DNA of 64,000 bases from Sphingomonas sp. Mn802worker (lineage in GTDB: Bacteria; Pseudomonadota; Alphaproteobacteria; Sphingomonadales; Sphingomonadaceae). This document shows, piece by piece, positions 45,990-56,175 of the stretch. The stretch covers positions 124,001-188,000 of the forward strand of contig NZ_AORY01000001.1 of the NCBI RefSeq assembly GCF_000382485.1. The letters are read 5' to 3'. The notes below the pieces were generated by a model. It made no database searches, had not been told where the DNA came from, and was given only the letters and a program-made list of their open reading frames with translations. A program made the translations under genes and the position numbers. How positions within the stretch are numbered: position 1 is the first letter of the stretch; the number at the start of each line of letters is the position of its first letter.

Positions 45990-48900
45990 CCGACCGCGCG
46001 CAGCCGCACTTCCTCCACGTCGAAGCTGACCGACGTGACACCCGCCAGCCCCTCGATCTGCTCGGCCAGTTCGGCGTCGAGCGAGAAGTCGTGCCCCAAC
46101 AGCACGCGCGCGGTGCCGCCGTCCGGCACCGGCACGCTCAGCGTCACCTTGCCGCGCTGCCCGCGCCGCTCCCCGATCAGCGCCGCCAGCGCCGGTATCG
46201 CCGCCGCGTCGGTCAACGCGATGCCGAGCGCGAAACGGGTCGTCGCCGCGAGCGTCTCGAACGGCTTGATCGCCTTGATGCTGACGCGTGGCGTCTCCTC
46301 GCCGGGACGGCGGTCCAGCTCGACCGTCAGCAGCCCGCAACCGCCGATCCGCGCCGCCTCCTCAAGGTCGGCCGTGGTGCCGTCCTCGAAACAGGTCGCC
46401 GCGAACTGCCCCGTTGCGTCGGAACAGGTCGCCATCATGAACCGCCGCCCCCGCGCCGAGGTGCGCCAGCGCGCTTCCTCGACCAGCACCGCCAGCGTCG
46501 CGCCGACGCGCGCGCCATCGGCGATGTGAAGCTCGTTCAACGACGCAAAGGTGCGCGCACCATGCATCTTGGCGAGCATGCGGTGGCGGTCGACCGGGTG
46601 CGCGGAGAAATAGAAGCCGAAGGCGTCCTTCTCCTGCTCCATCCGCTCCATCAGACTCCAACGTGCGGTCGCCGGCAGCTTGATGACGTCGCCCGCATGA
46701 CTTTCCTCACCGAACAAACCGCCCTGCCCGCTGGTGCGGCCGTGATGCGCGCTCGCTGCAACCGCGAGGATCGTCTCCGCGACCGCGTGTACGCCGGCGC
46801 GGTTGGCCTCAAGCCCGTCGAACGCACCCGCGGCCGCCAGCGTTTCCAGCTGGCGCTTGTTGATGAGGCGCGGATCGACCCGGTCGGCCAGATCGCTAAG
46901 GCTCTTGAATGCGCCACCTGAGGTCCGCGCCTCGACCAGCCGCTCCATCGCGCCCTCGCCCACCGATTTCAGCGCCGCGAGCGCGAAGCGGACCGCCAGC
47001 GTGCCATCCGTCGCCGTCTCGACGTCGAACTCGGCCTGGCTGGCGTTGATGCACGGTGGCAGCAGCTCGACGTTCATCCGCCGCGCATCCTCGACGAAGA
47101 TCGCGAGCTTGTCGGTCAGGTGCAGGTCGTAGCACATCGACGCGGCAAAGAATTCGTGCGGGTGATGCGCCTTCAACCACGCGGTCTGGTAGGCGAGCAG
47201 CGCATAGGCGGCCGCGTGGCTCTTGTTGAAACCGTAGCCCGCGAACTTGTCGATCAGGTCGAACAGCTCGTTCGCCTTGGCCTTGGGAATGCCGTTCACC
47301 TCCTGGCACCCGGCGACGAAGATCGAGCGCTGCGCGTCCATCTCCGCCTTGACCTTCTTGCCCATCGCGCGGCGCAGCAGGTCGGCGCCGCCGAGCGAAT
47401 AGCCCGCCAGCACCTGCGCGGCCTGCATCACCTGTTCCTGGTAGACGAAGATGCCGTAGGTTTCGGCCAGGATAGGCTCTAGCAGCGCATGCGGATAGTC
47501 GATTGGTTCGGTGCCCTGCTTGCGGCGGCCGAACGACGGAATGTTGTCCATCGGACCAGGTCGATAAAGCGAGACAAGCGCGACGATGTCGCCGAAGTTG
47601 GTCGGGCGCACCGCCGACAGCGTGCGCCGCATGCCCTCGGATTCAAGCTGGAACACGCCGACGGTGTTGCCGCTCTGAAGCAGATCATAGACGGCTGTAT
47701 CGTCCCACAGCAAGGCATCGAGATCGACGGAGATGCCGCGCTTCGCAAGCAGTTGTACTGCCTTCTTGAGAACAGACAGCGTCTTCAGCCCGAGGAAGTC
47801 GAACTTAACGAGCCCCGCCCCCTCGACGTACTTCATGTCGAACTGCGTCACCGGCATGTCCGAACGCGGGTCGCGGTAAAGCGGAACAAGCTGCGCGAGT
47901 GGCCGGTCGCCGATCACCACGCCAGCGGCGTGCGTTGACGAGTGGCGCGGCAAGCCCTCGAGCTGCGTCGCCAGGTCGAGCAGGTGTCGGACCTGATTGT
48001 CGTTGGCATATTCCTTGGCGAGCTCGGGCACGCCGTTCAGCGCGCGCTTCAGGTCCCAGGGATCGGTCGGATGGTTCGGCACCAGCTTGGCGAGGCGGTC
48101 GACCTGCCCGTAGCTCATCTGCAGCACGCGGCCCGTGTCCTTCAACACCGCGCGCGCCTTCAGCTTCCCGAAGGTGATGATCTGCGCGACCTGATCGCGG
48201 CCGTATTTCTCCTGCACGTAGCGGATCACCTCGCCACGCCGCGTTTCGCAGAAATCGATGTCGAAGTCGGGCATCGACACGCGCTCGGGGTTGAGGAAGC
48301 GTTCGAACAGCAGGCCGAGCTTGATCGGATCGAGATCGGTGATCGTCAACGCCCAGGCGACCGCACTGCCCGCGCCCGATCCGCGCCCCGGCCCGACAGG
48401 GATGTCATGCGACTTCGCCCATTGGATGAAGTCGGCAACGATCAGGAAATAACCGGGAAACCCCATCTGGATGATGACGTCGAGCTCAAACTCGAGTCGG
48501 TCGCGATAGCCCTGCTTCCAGTCCGGCGCGAGCGGTTCTGCCGCGTCACCGGCAACCAACGTCAGTTGCTCGATCCGAACAAGCCGCGCTTCAAGCCCTT
48601 CGCGTGCGCGATCGCGAAGCATCGCTGCCTCACCTTCGCGATCACCGGCAAGGCTGGGCAGGATCGGCTTGCGCTTGGGTGCCGCAACGGCACAGCGCCG
48701 CGCAATTACCAGCGTGTTGTCAATCGCCTCGGGCAGGTCGTGAAAGAGCGCCCGCATCTCGGCCGCGGGCTTCATCCACGCCTCGGGTGAGCTGCGCGGG
48801 CGATCCTCGGTCTCGACGTAGGTCGAGTTGGCGATGCACAGCATCGTGTCGTGCGCCTCACCAAAGCTTGCTTCCTCGAAGCACGAGGGGTTGGTCGCGA

Positions 48901-49501
48901 CCAGTGGCAGGTCGCGCGCATAGGCGAGATCGAGCAGCGCCTCCTCCGCCGCCTCCTCGATCGCATCGCCGCGGCGGACGAGTTCGACGTAGAGGCGGTC
49001 GGGAAACAGCGTCTGCAAACGTTCGGCGTAGCTGGCGGCGCGGGCCGGCTGATCCTCGGCGAACAGGCGCGCCAGCGCACCCTCTCCACCCGCGGTCAGC
49101 GCGATCAGGCCGACGGTATGCCGTTCCAGCGCATCGAAGGTGACGTGCGGCGCGTGTTCGAGCGGTCGGTCGAGGTGCGCCTGACTGACAAGCGCGCACA
49201 GATTGTCGTAGCCGGCGCTGTCCTGCGCATAAAGCGCGATCCAGTCGACCACCGGCGCATTGCCCTCCGGCATGTCGGGGCGGCAGAGGCCCAGCATCGT
49301 GCCGATCACGGGCTGCACCCCGGCGGCGAACGCGCCGTCTGAAAACGCCATCGCGGCGTAGAGGCCATTGCGATCGGTCAACCCGGCGGCGGGGAAGCCG
49401 AGCTTCGCCGCACGCTTGGCGATCGCCTTCGGATCGATCGCGCCATCGAGCATGGTGTAGCAGGAGAAGATGCGGAGCGGCACGAACCCGGAATGCGGCA
49501 T
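45986..49501 (-). CDS. dnaE: DNA polymerase III alpha subunit
   Basis: 1171 residues. The N-terminal PHP domain (~1-270) is degenerate. The C-family polymerase core has the catalytic aspartates in MPDFDIDFCETRRG and GLVKFDFLGLKTL, with GPGRGSGAGSAVAWAL nearby. The helix-hairpin-helix region and C-terminal OB-fold and tau-binding parts complete the protein. This is the main replicative polymerase, DnaE1; it lacks the imuA/imuB context of DnaE2. Its start is close to a divergent hdeD gene. Confidence 0.98.
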   Translation of the reverse strand: MPHSGFVPLRIFSCYTMLDGAIDPKAIAKRAAKLGFPAAGLTDRNGLYAAMAFSDGAFAAGVQPVIGTMLGLCRPDMPEGNAPVVDWIALYAQDSAGYDNLCALVSQAHLDRPLEHAPHVTFDALERHTVGLIALTAGGEGALARLFAEDQPARAASYAERLQTLFPDRLYVELVRRGDAIEEAAEEALLDLAYARDLPLVATNPSCFEEASFGEAHDTMLCIANSTYVETEDRPRSSPEAWMKPAAEMRALFHDLPEAIDNTLVIARRCAVAAPKRKPILPSLAGDREGEAAMLRDRAREGLEARLVRIEQLTLVAGDAAEPLAPDWKQGYRDRLEFELDVIIQMGFPGYFLIVADFIQWAKSHDIPVGPGRGSGAGSAVAWALTITDLDPIKLGLLFERFLNPERVSMPDFDIDFCETRRGEVIRYVQEKYGRDQVAQIITFGKLKARAVLKDTGRVLQMSYGQVDRLAKLVPNHPTDPWDLKRALNGVPELAKEYANDNQVRHLLDLATQLEGLPRHSSTHAAGVVIGDRPLAQLVPLYRDPRSDMPVTQFDMKYVEGAGLVKFDFLGLKTLSVLKKAVQLLAKRGISVDLDALLWDDTAVYDLLQSGNTVGVFQLESEGMRRTLSAVRPTNFGDIVALVSLYRPGPMDNIPSFGRRKQGTEPIDYPHALLEPILAETYGIFVYQEQVMQAAQVLAGYSLGGADLLRRAMGKKVKAEMDAQRSIFVAGCQEVNGIPKAKANELFDLIDKFAGYGFNKSHAAAYALLAYQTAWLKAHHPHEFFAASMCYDLHLTDKLAIFVEDARRMNVELLPPCINASQAEFDVETATDGTLAVRFALAALKSVGEGAMERLVEARTSGGAFKSLSDLADRVDPRLINKRQLETLAAAGAFDGLEANRAGVHAVAETILAVAASAHHGRTSGQGGLFGEESHAGDVIKLPATARWSLMERMEQEKDAFGFYFSAHPVDRHRMLAKMHGARTFASLNELHIADGARVGATLAVLVEEARWRTSARGRRFMMATCSDATGQFAATCFEDGTTADLEEAARIGGCGLLTVELDRRPGEETPRVSIKAIKPFETLAATTRFALGIALTDAAAIPALAALIGERRGQRGKVTLSVPVPDGGTARVLLGHDFSLDAELAEQIEGLAGVTSVSFDVEEVRLRAVG

Positions 49502-49591
49502 CGCTTCAACCTAGTCGTGGCGCAGCGATTCTACCAGCGCGGAACCGTGTGCTTCGGCACCCGTTCGGCGGCGCAGACAGGAGTATCGACG

Positions 49592-50167
49592 ATGATGGAC
49601 GTGCGCGGCGCCAATCCGGCGCGACAAGGCGAGGTCGGCGCCGGCTGGGGCTGGATCTTGGCGTACGGCATCGTCTCGGTCGTCCTCGGCATCACTGCCT
49701 TCGTGTGGCCATTCACGGCAACCTTTGCCGCGACCGTCGTGATCGGCGCGTTCTTTTTTGTCGCGGGCGGTTTCGCGATCGCCGCGGCCTTGTTCGGCCA
49801 TGGCAGTACGCAACGCGGTTACTCGATCCTGTTCGGCGTGCTCTCGCTGATCGTCGGCTTGGTCATGCTGCTGGAGCCGGCGACGGGTGCACTGTCCTTG
49901 ACGCTGATGGTCGCGGTGTGGCTGGGCGTGCGCGGCGTGTTGGAACTGATCTACGGCGTTCGACTAAAGCGCGGGCGTGGCATGCTGATCGCGCTTGGCG
50001 TCATCAATGTACTGCTGGCGTTGTTCATCCTTGCGACAGTCCCCTTCTCTGCGTTGGCGCTGCCAGGCTATATTCTCGGGATCAGCTTCATCTTCGGCGG
50101 CGCGACCTCGATCACCGCGGCGGCAGACCATCGTAAGGGCGCCAGCGCGTTTGCCGTTCCGAGCTGA
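49592..50167 (+). CDS. HdeD-family membrane protein
   Basis: 191 residues with six predicted membrane helices as three hairpins (WILAYGIVSVVLGITAFVWP, FAATVVIGAFFFVAGGFAI, FGVLSLIVGLVMLLE and so on) and the short conserved AVWLGVRGVLELIYG. HdeD proteins are linked to acid resistance in enterics; the biochemical role is not known. ATG 49592 follows an AGGAG site; a longer open frame reaches to 49493 but has no RBS. Confidence 0.9.
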   Translation: MMDVRGANPARQGEVGAGWGWILAYGIVSVVLGITAFVWPFTATFAATVVIGAFFFVAGGFAIAAALFGHGSTQRGYSILFGVLSLIVGLVMLLEPATGALSLTLMVAVWLGVRGVLELIYGVRLKRGRGMLIALGVINVLLALFILATVPFSALALPGYILGISFIFGGATSITAAADHRKGASAFAVPS

Positions 50168-50169
50168 GA

Positions 50170-50649
50170 CTAGAGCAGCGCCTCGATGTCCTTGCGCATC
50201 TCAGCGGGCTTGGTCGTCGGCGCGTAGCGTGTCACCACTCCGCCGCTGCGGTCGATGAGAAACTTGGTGAAATTCCACTTGATTGCCTTGCTCCCCATCA
50301 CACCGGGAGCAGCAGCCTTAAGGCGTTCGAACAGCGGATCCGCATTGTTGCCGTTCACGTCGATCTTGGCGAAGACCGGAAACGTGACATCGTAAGTGAG
50401 CGAGCAGAAATTGGCGATCTCCGCTGCATCTCCGGGTTCCTGCGCGCCGAACTGATTGCACGGAAACGCCAGCACCTCGAACCCGCGTGGTGAAAGATCG
50501 CGGTGCAACGCCTCAAGCCCCTCATATTGCGGCGTGAAGCCGCACTTGGAGGCGGTGTTGACGATCAGCAGCACCTTGCCGCGCCATTGATCGAGCGATG
50601 TCGGCGTTCCGTCCGCTGCCCGAACCGTCATGTCGGTAATCGCGTTCAT
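50170..50649 (-). CDS. Glutathione peroxidase (Cys type)
   Basis: 159 residues with the thioredoxin-fold GPx motifs LIVNTASKCGFTPQY (catalytic Cys, not Sec), LAFPCNQFGAQEPG and KWNFTKFLIDR. It reduces peroxides with thioredoxin or glutathione. ATG 50649 overlaps the GNAT gene stop; the ORF extends 18 codons upstream within that gene. Converges on the hdeD gene. Confidence 0.94.
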   Translation of the reverse strand: MNAITDMTVRAADGTPTSLDQWRGKVLLIVNTASKCGFTPQYEGLEALHRDLSPRGFEVLAFPCNQFGAQEPGDAAEIANFCSLTYDVTFPVFAKIDVNGNNADPLFERLKAAAPGVMGSKAIKWNFTKFLIDRSGGVVTRYAPTTKPAEMRKDIEALL

Positions 50650-51239
50650 CTTTGTTCTCCGCGGGTGAGCAGATAATCCAAATTGCGGCGAACCTGCGGC
50701 CATTCGTGCGCCATGATCGAATAAACCGCGCTGTCACGGACCTCGCCCTCTGCGGTCACCATATGCCCGCGAAGGATGCCATCCAGCCGCGCGCCGAGCC
50801 GCTCGATCGCCGTACGCGACGCACGGTTGAGGACGTTAGTGCGCAGTTGCACGCACTGGCACCCAAGTGTGTCAAACGCATGCGTCAACATCAGCCGCTT
50901 CGCCTCGGTATTCACCTTGGTGCGCTGGACGCGCGGGGCATAGACGGTGCCACCGATCTCGAGCCGGCGATATGCCTCGTTCATCCGCATGTAGCGCGTG
51001 ACGCCTGCCACCTCGCCGGCCGCGTCCAGCACGACGAACGGCAGCGCGCGCCCCGCCTCGACCTGTCGTTCAACCGCTTGGTACCACGAGCCAATCGTCG
51101 CAGCGTCGGGGACGACGGTCGCGAAATTCGGGCCAATCTCGGCAAGCGCAGCGACGATCGCGTCACAGTCGTCAGCCTCAAGCGGGCGGAGCGTGACGTG
51201 CCGGCCCGAGAGCGTCACCGCCTCGCGCCACGCGCTCAC
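50646..51239 (-). CDS. GNAT-family N-acetyltransferase
   Basis: 197 residues of RimJ/RimL-like GNAT type: [14 protein letters not shown] at the start, [21 protein letters not shown] and the acetyl-CoA-binding [11 protein letters not shown] loop, then [15 protein letters not shown]. The substrate is unknown. GTG 51239 overlaps the lolD stop and its own stop overlaps the peroxidase start, so all four genes from lolC to the peroxidase form one operon. Confidence 0.9.
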   Translation of the reverse strand: MSAWREAVTLSGRHVTLRPLEADDCDAIVAALAEIGPNFATVVPDAATIGSWYQAVERQVEAGRALPFVVLDAAGEVAGVTRYMRMNEAYRRLEIGGTVYAPRVQRTKVNTEAKRLMLTHAFDTLGCQCVQLRTNVLNRASRTAIERLGARLDGILRGHMVTAEGEVRDSAVYSIMAHEWPQVRRNLDYLLTRGEQR

Positions 51240-51997
51240 TGTAACTGGCCCTCGTGCAGCCGGACGATGCGATCCATCCGCTTCGCCAGCCGCTCGTTAT
51301 GCGTGGCGACGAGTGCGGCGGAGCCTTCCTCGCGCACCAACCGAAGGAACTCGGCCAGCACGACATCGGCCGTATGCTCGTCGAGGTTGCCGGTAGGCTC
51401 ATCCGCCAGGATCAACGCAGGGCGATTGGCGAGCGCGCGCGCGACCGCGACGCGCTGCTGCTCGCCGCCCGACAGTTGCGACGGGCGATGCGTGAGGCGA
51501 TGACCGAGCCCGAGCACCGTCAGCAGCGTGGTCGCGCGCGCCTCCGCTGCGGGTCGCTCCGCCCCGTGGACGAGCTGCGGCAGGATCACGTTCTCGATCG
51601 CGTTGAAGTCGGCGAGCAGGTGATGGAACTGGTAGACAAAGCCCAGCTGGTCGCGGCGCACCGCGGTGCGCCCCCTAGCATCAAGTCGCGCCGCCTCCTC
51701 GCCCGCGATCCGGATCGAGCCCTCGAACCCACCTTCAAGCAGGCCGATCGCCTGCAACATCGTCGACTTGCCCGAGCCCGAGGGACCGAGCAGTGCGACG
51801 ATCTCACCCGGCGCGATCGACAGGTCGACGCCGCGCAGGACGTGGATCGTTTCGGAGCCTTGCGTGAAGCTTCGCGCCAAGCCGCGGGTTTGGAGGACGG
51901 GGCTACCTGTGGAAACCCCGCCGTCGTCAGTCGCGGCAAAGCCGCCACCTATGGCGGCTCCGATGCGCCGGCCGATAGCGTCTTCGCCACTATTCAT
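51236..51997 (-). CDS. lolD: Lipoprotein-releasing ABC transporter ATPase
   Basis: 253 residues. Walker [11 protein letters not shown]-loop [10 protein letters not shown] signature [10 protein letters not shown], Walker [13 protein letters not shown] and the switch His in ATHNE. It powers extraction of outer-membrane lipoproteins from the inner membrane. About 33 residues precede the usual N-terminus (QTRGLARSF); no other start codon is visible that would remove them. It overlaps the permease gene by 8 bp. Confidence 0.94.
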   Translation of the reverse strand: MNSGEDAIGRRIGAAIGGGFAATDDGGVSTGSPVLQTRGLARSFTQGSETIHVLRGVDLSIAPGEIVALLGPSGSGKSTMLQAIGLLEGGFEGSIRIAGEEAARLDARGRTAVRRDQLGFVYQFHHLLADFNAIENVILPQLVHGAERPAAEARATTLLTVLGLGHRLTHRPSQLSGGEQQRVAVARALANRPALILADEPTGNLDEHTADVVLAEFLRLVREEGSAALVATHNERLAKRMDRIVRLHEGQLQ

Positions 51998-53240
51998 AGC
52001 GCAGCACCTGCACCGGGTCGGTACTCGCCGCTTTATAGGCGGGGTAGATCGTTGCTAGGAACGTCATGATCAGCGTGATGACGACGATTGCCGCGATTTC
52101 GACCGGATCGGGCTTGGACGGCAGCTCGGTCAGATAGCGGATCGAGGGGTCCCACAAATTCTGACCGGTCACGAGCTGGACGAAATTGACCACCGCCTGC
52201 CGGTAAAACAGGAACACCGCACCGAGCAGCAATCCCGCGATCGTGCCGAGCACGCCGATCGTCGTGCCGACCGTCATGAAGATACGCAGCATCGCGCCCC
52301 TGCTCGCCCCCATCGTACGCAGGATCGCGATGTCGCGCGTCTTGGCGCGCACCAGCATGATCAGCGAACTGGCGATGTTGAACGCGGCGACGAGGATGAT
52401 AATGCAGAGCACGACGAACATCGCCACGCGCTCGACCGCCAGCGCGTCGAACAGTTCCGCGTTCAGCTGCCGCCAGTCGCGGATGATCGCATAGCCCTGC
52501 ACCTTGGGTGCGAGCGGCGCGAGGATCTCGCCCACCTTGTCGGCGTTTGCGGTCTCAAGCTCGATCATGCTGACCGAATCGCCCATCAGCAGCAGCGTCT
52601 GCGCGTCCTGGATCGGCATGATTACATAGGCCTTGTCGTAATCGTAGATGCCGACTTCAAAGATGGCGCCAACGGTGTAGCTGACCTGCCGTGGCACCGT
52701 GCCGAACGGAGTCGACTGCCCCTGCGGGTTCCAGATCGTGATCTGCGAGCCGACGGTTGCGCCCAGCGCCTCGGCCAGCCGCGCGCCGATCGCAACGTTG
52801 CCGCTGCCGGGTGTCACCGCGTTGAGGCTGCCGACCAGCACCTTCGACCGGATCGTCGCATTGTCGCGGATGTCCTGCACGCGCATGCCGCGCAGCAGGA
52901 TGAACTCGGCGCGGCCATTGTAGGTGGCAAACAGCGGCTGCTCGATCAGCGGCGTCGCTTGCGTGACGCCGGGTGTCGCCCGCGCGTCGCGCACCACCTG
53001 CTGCCAATCGGGCAGGCGACCGCCGACACCTTGCACCACTGCGTGGCCGTTTAGTCCCACGATCTTGTCGAACAGCTCGGCGCGAAAGCCGTTCATCACG
53101 CTCATGACGATCACCAGCGCGGCGACGCCGAGCATCACCGCGCCCAGGCTGAACCCGGCGACCAGGACAATGAAGCGTTCACCACGTCCGGGCAGCAGGT
53201 ACCGGCGCGCGATCATGCTCTCGTAGCGCGACAGCAACAT
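51990..53240 (-). CDS. lolC: Lipoprotein-releasing ABC transporter permease (LolC/LolE family)
   Basis: 416 residues. Four membrane helices: one N-terminal ([26 protein letters not shown]) and three C-terminal, with a large periplasmic domain between. The N-terminal [14 protein letters not shown] segment ([10 protein letters not shown]) and [17 protein letters not shown] are family features. Only one permease is present, so it may act as a homodimer (LolF type). ATG 53240 chosen; an extension of 12 codons upstream is unlikely. Confidence 0.93.
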   Translation of the reverse strand: MLLSRYESMIARRYLLPGRGERFIVLVAGFSLGAVMLGVAALVIVMSVMNGFRAELFDKIVGLNGHAVVQGVGGRLPDWQQVVRDARATPGVTQATPLIEQPLFATYNGRAEFILLRGMRVQDIRDNATIRSKVLVGSLNAVTPGSGNVAIGARLAEALGATVGSQITIWNPQGQSTPFGTVPRQVSYTVGAIFEVGIYDYDKAYVIMPIQDAQTLLLMGDSVSMIELETANADKVGEILAPLAPKVQGYAIIRDWRQLNAELFDALAVERVAMFVVLCIIILVAAFNIASSLIMLVRAKTRDIAILRTMGASRGAMLRIFMTVGTTIGVLGTIAGLLLGAVFLFYRQAVVNFVQLVTGQNLWDPSIRYLTELPSKPDPVEIAAIVVITLIMTFLATIYPAYKAASTDPVQVLRYE

Positions 53241-53448
53241 GGCCGCCGCTCTAGGACGCACGCCCGCGGCTGGCAACGGGGAGGTAGGTGGCGTTCATGT
53301 CCGGTCCCGGTGCCACGGCACACGCCCGGGCTGTGGCGAATAAATCACAGCGGCGACACAATCGGTTTATGCGTCGTTCATGACAGTCGACAGCAGAGCC
53401 CGCCTCACCTAGCAACACTGTACTGGCACACAGGCACAAGCCGTGGTT

Positions 53449-53574
53449 CGGGGAAAGCAGACCAGCCCCGCTTCAACCAAGTTGAAGCGTGCGGGCGGAA
53501 TGCAGGATTAGGGGGCTGACGAGTTGATCGTCACGCAGGCGCCCGGGTCGGAAACGATCCGGGCGTTTGCTTTT
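53449..53574 (+). ncRNA. Candidate structured small RNA, family unknown
   Basis: The 418-bp gap between lolC and the TonB receptor has a run of hairpins on the plus strand: a possible CGGGG/CCCCG pairing (53449-53453 with 53466-53470), a perfect 9-bp hairpin with a 3-nt loop (53469-53477 with 53481-53489), a 6-bp hairpin (53517-53522 with 53528-53533) and an intrinsic terminator (53540-53574). Both flanking genes are on the minus strand, so a plus-strand terminator here implies a separate plus-strand transcript. The 5' end is not determined; I see no clear promoter and no known sRNA signature. Upstream of 53449 I see nothing supported. Confidence 0.4.
53540..53574 (+). terminator. Intrinsic terminator between lolC and the TonB receptor gene
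   Basis: An 11-bp GC-rich stem with one G-T pair (53540-53550 with 53555-53565), a GAAA loop and the tract TTTGCTTTT (53566-53574). The T-rich side is on the plus strand only. Confidence 0.8.
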
Positions 53575-53658
53575 GCACCGCCTGGAAATACTTGGTGACG
53601 TGGCAATCAGGGCATCTTGGCAAGTACAGGCGCGGCCATGTCGCCGCGCCCTCGTTCT

Positions 53659-56160
53659 TCAGAACGATGCCGAGAAGGTAAGGCCATAGGTGCGCGGGTC
53701 CCCCGGCTGCCCGACCACGAGCCCCGTATTGCCCGACTGCGTGGCGAGCAGCTCGAAATAGTCTTGATCGAAGACGTTGCGCACCCAGCCGAAGACGTTG
53801 AGCCGGCTGCCCTCGCGGTAACCAACCCGCACGTTGGAGATCGAATAACCGTTCACCTGCGTGTAGATCGACTCGGAGGGGTTGGACGAGAAGTTCGACC
53901 GGTAGCTGCCGTCGTAGCCGAGGTAGAAGTTGCCGTCGGCGCCGCCGAAGTTGGTCGGAACGCCATATTCCGCACCGTAGGAGAAGGCCCATTTCGACAC
54001 GCCGGGAATGCGCTGCCCCGAGATGTTGCAGAACGGCAGGCTGTTGCCCGGCGTGCCAGCGGCTGCGGGCGTGCCGACGACCTGTCCGTTGACGATCGGC
54101 AGCGCGGTGCCGCCCGACAGCTCGGGTGGGCACGGCGCATCGGTGAAGCGCTGGTATTTGGCGTCGGTGTAAGCCGCATTGGCGTAGACGTTCAGCCGGC
54201 TGGTCGGCCGAAACGCCGAATCGATCTCTACCCCCCGCGTGCGGACATGCCCGGCATTCGCGAGATAGCCGCGCAGCACGCTCAACTGGCTGTTGGTGAC
54301 GGTTGCCTGATAATCGAAGATGTCGGTCCAGAAAGCGGCGATGTTGACGGTCGCGCGACGATCGAGGAACTGGTTCTTGAAGCCGAGCTCGTAATGGTTG
54401 ACCGTTTCGGGCTTTACGGTCGCGGTGGTGAGGAGCGGCAGGTTGTCGCTGCCGAGCGGCAGACCCGACAGGTTGATGCCGCCCGACTTGTAGCTGCGCG
54501 CATAGGTCGCGTAGAAATGATGGTCGTCGGACAGGTCGTAGGCCAGCGTCACGTCGCCTGAGACGTTCCAATCGTCGAAATCGGGCTGGTAGCTCTGGGG
54601 GGCCAATACGCCGCAGCGGTCGCGCGTCACGCTGCTCGCACCTTGTGCCGTCGCGGAACAGTCGAGCGTCGCGCCGCTGCCGGTGGTAACCAGCGAAAGG
54701 TAATCACCCTTCTTCTTGTCGTAGTTCACGCGCAGGCCCGGCGCGATCGAGAGACGGTCGCTGACGTGCCACGTCACCTTGCCGAACGCCGCCGCGCTGG
54801 TGTTGCTGAACCCGATCGTGTTGCGCGAGGTCAGCCCGTTCAGCACCGCGGGATTGCACGCATTGGCGGTGCTGGCGGGCGTGCAGCCGCCGGCGGGCGG
54901 GTTGAGCAGCCAGCGGCTCGCCGCCGAGCCCTGCACCTGCAATCCTTGCGTGTCGATCGTTTGATGGAAGTAGAACAGCCCGGCGACGTAATCGAGCGTG
55001 TGGCGACCGTTCGAGGCGATGCGCAACTCCTGGCTTACCTGCCGTTGCTGCGACGGGTTGGCGGACACGGTCGTGATCGGCAGGCCGATGAAGTCGCGGT
55101 CGTTTGAAGGCTTCCAGTCCCAGAACCGCCATGCGCTAACCGACGTCAGCGACGCCGACCCGAGATCGAGTTCGCCCACCAGCGACACGCCGCCAAGTTC
55201 CTGTCGCGCGCGCAGCGGCGTGTCGAGGTCGGTCACGCGATCGAACGCGTCCGTCGACGGCGGCGCATAGCCGAACGCCGCGACGAGTGCCGCATATTGC
55301 CGTGTCAGCGGGCGCTGCGTCGCTCCGGTGCGCACGTAATATTGCGCGCAGCAATCCGGGTCCTGGTGGTTGTAATCGCCAGACAAAGTGAGGTCGAGCG
55401 TGTCGGTCGCGTGCCAGTAGAGTTGCCCGCGAATGCTCTGATTGTCCTGTGCGTTGACGTACTCGCCGCTCGCGACATTGTAGACGGTGCCGCGCCGCCG
55501 TGTTACCGACGCGGAGAGCCGGGCGGCGAGCTTGTCGTCGACCAGCGGACCCGACGCGGACGCCTTCGCCTGGACGAAGTCGTAATTGCCCGCGGTCAGC
55601 TCGACCCGTGCCTCGGGCGTGAAGCTGGGTTTGCGCGTCGTGATGTTGATCGCGCCCGCGGTCGTGTTCTTGCCGTAGAGCGTTCCCTGCGGTCCGCGCA
55701 GGATCTCGATCCGCTCGGTATCGGTGAAATCGAACGTCGCCGAGGCGATGCGGCTGTAATAGACCTGGTCGACATAGATACCGACGCCCTGCTCGATCCC
55801 GTCGTTGGTGAGCCCGAACGGCGCGCCAAGGCCACGAATGTTCGCCGCCGAGTTGCGCGGATTGGTGGAGTAGAATTGTAGCGAAGGCTGCAATTGCGTC
55901 AGCCGATTGACGTTGTACGCGCCGGTATCCGCCAGCGCCTGGCCGCCGATGACCGAGATCGCGATCGGCACCTGCTGCACCGTCTCGCTGCGTCTCCGGG
56001 CGGTCACGACGATGTCGCCGCCACCCTGCTGCGCATTGCCCAGTCGACCGGCCGCAGTTTCCTGTCCAGTCTCTTCCTGCGTCGCGGGCGGATCGACGAC
56101 CGGAGCAGCGGGCGATTGCAGCGCGGCCTGGGCGAGCAGCAGCGCGAGCGTGACGGTCAT
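53659..56160 (-). CDS. TonB-dependent outer-membrane receptor, substrate unknown
   Basis: 833 residues. A short N-terminal signal segment and a Pro/Thr/Glu-rich spacer lead to a plug domain (~50-170) with DIVVTARRR, IRGLGAPFG and RIEILRGPQGTLYGKNTTAGAIN, then a 22-strand barrel ending in an aromatic residue (SASF). Four Cys pairs in predicted outer loops may form disulfides. There is no FecR/sigma or transport gene near, so the ligand is open. A good RBS (AAGGGG) precedes ATG 56160, with an inverted repeat just upstream. Confidence 0.93.
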   Translation of the reverse strand: MTVTLALLLAQAALQSPAAPVVDPPATQEETGQETAAGRLGNAQQGGGDIVVTARRRSETVQQVPIAISVIGGQALADTGAYNVNRLTQLQPSLQFYSTNPRNSAANIRGLGAPFGLTNDGIEQGVGIYVDQVYYSRIASATFDFTDTERIEILRGPQGTLYGKNTTAGAINITTRKPSFTPEARVELTAGNYDFVQAKASASGPLVDDKLAARLSASVTRRRGTVYNVASGEYVNAQDNQSIRGQLYWHATDTLDLTLSGDYNHQDPDCCAQYYVRTGATQRPLTRQYAALVAAFGYAPPSTDAFDRVTDLDTPLRARQELGGVSLVGELDLGSASLTSVSAWRFWDWKPSNDRDFIGLPITTVSANPSQQRQVSQELRIASNGRHTLDYVAGLFYFHQTIDTQGLQVQGSAASRWLLNPPAGGCTPASTANACNPAVLNGLTSRNTIGFSNTSAAAFGKVTWHVSDRLSIAPGLRVNYDKKKGDYLSLVTTGSGATLDCSATAQGASSVTRDRCGVLAPQSYQPDFDDWNVSGDVTLAYDLSDDHHFYATYARSYKSGGINLSGLPLGSDNLPLLTTATVKPETVNHYELGFKNQFLDRRATVNIAAFWTDIFDYQATVTNSQLSVLRGYLANAGHVRTRGVEIDSAFRPTSRLNVYANAAYTDAKYQRFTDAPCPPELSGGTALPIVNGQVVGTPAAAGTPGNSLPFCNISGQRIPGVSKWAFSYGAEYGVPTNFGGADGNFYLGYDGSYRSNFSSNPSESIYTQVNGYSISNVRVGYREGSRLNVFGWVRNVFDQDYFELLATQSGNTGLVVGQPGDPRTYGLTFSASF

Positions 56161-56175
56161 GGCGTGATCCCCTTT

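Noticed and set aside
50170..50649. Selenocysteine in the glutathione peroxidase
   Set aside because: The active-site codon encodes Cys (SKCGFT); there is no in-frame TGA.
51940..51959. An 8-bp hairpin in the lolD start region as a regulatory site
   Set aside because: It is inside the reading frame encoding Ile-Gly-rich residues; no downstream start codon is available that would make it a leader.
53310..53519. A 69-residue plus-strand ORF in the lolC-TonB receptor gap
   Set aside because: No RBS, no conserved feature, and it runs through the stem-loops. An untranslated RNA explains the region better.
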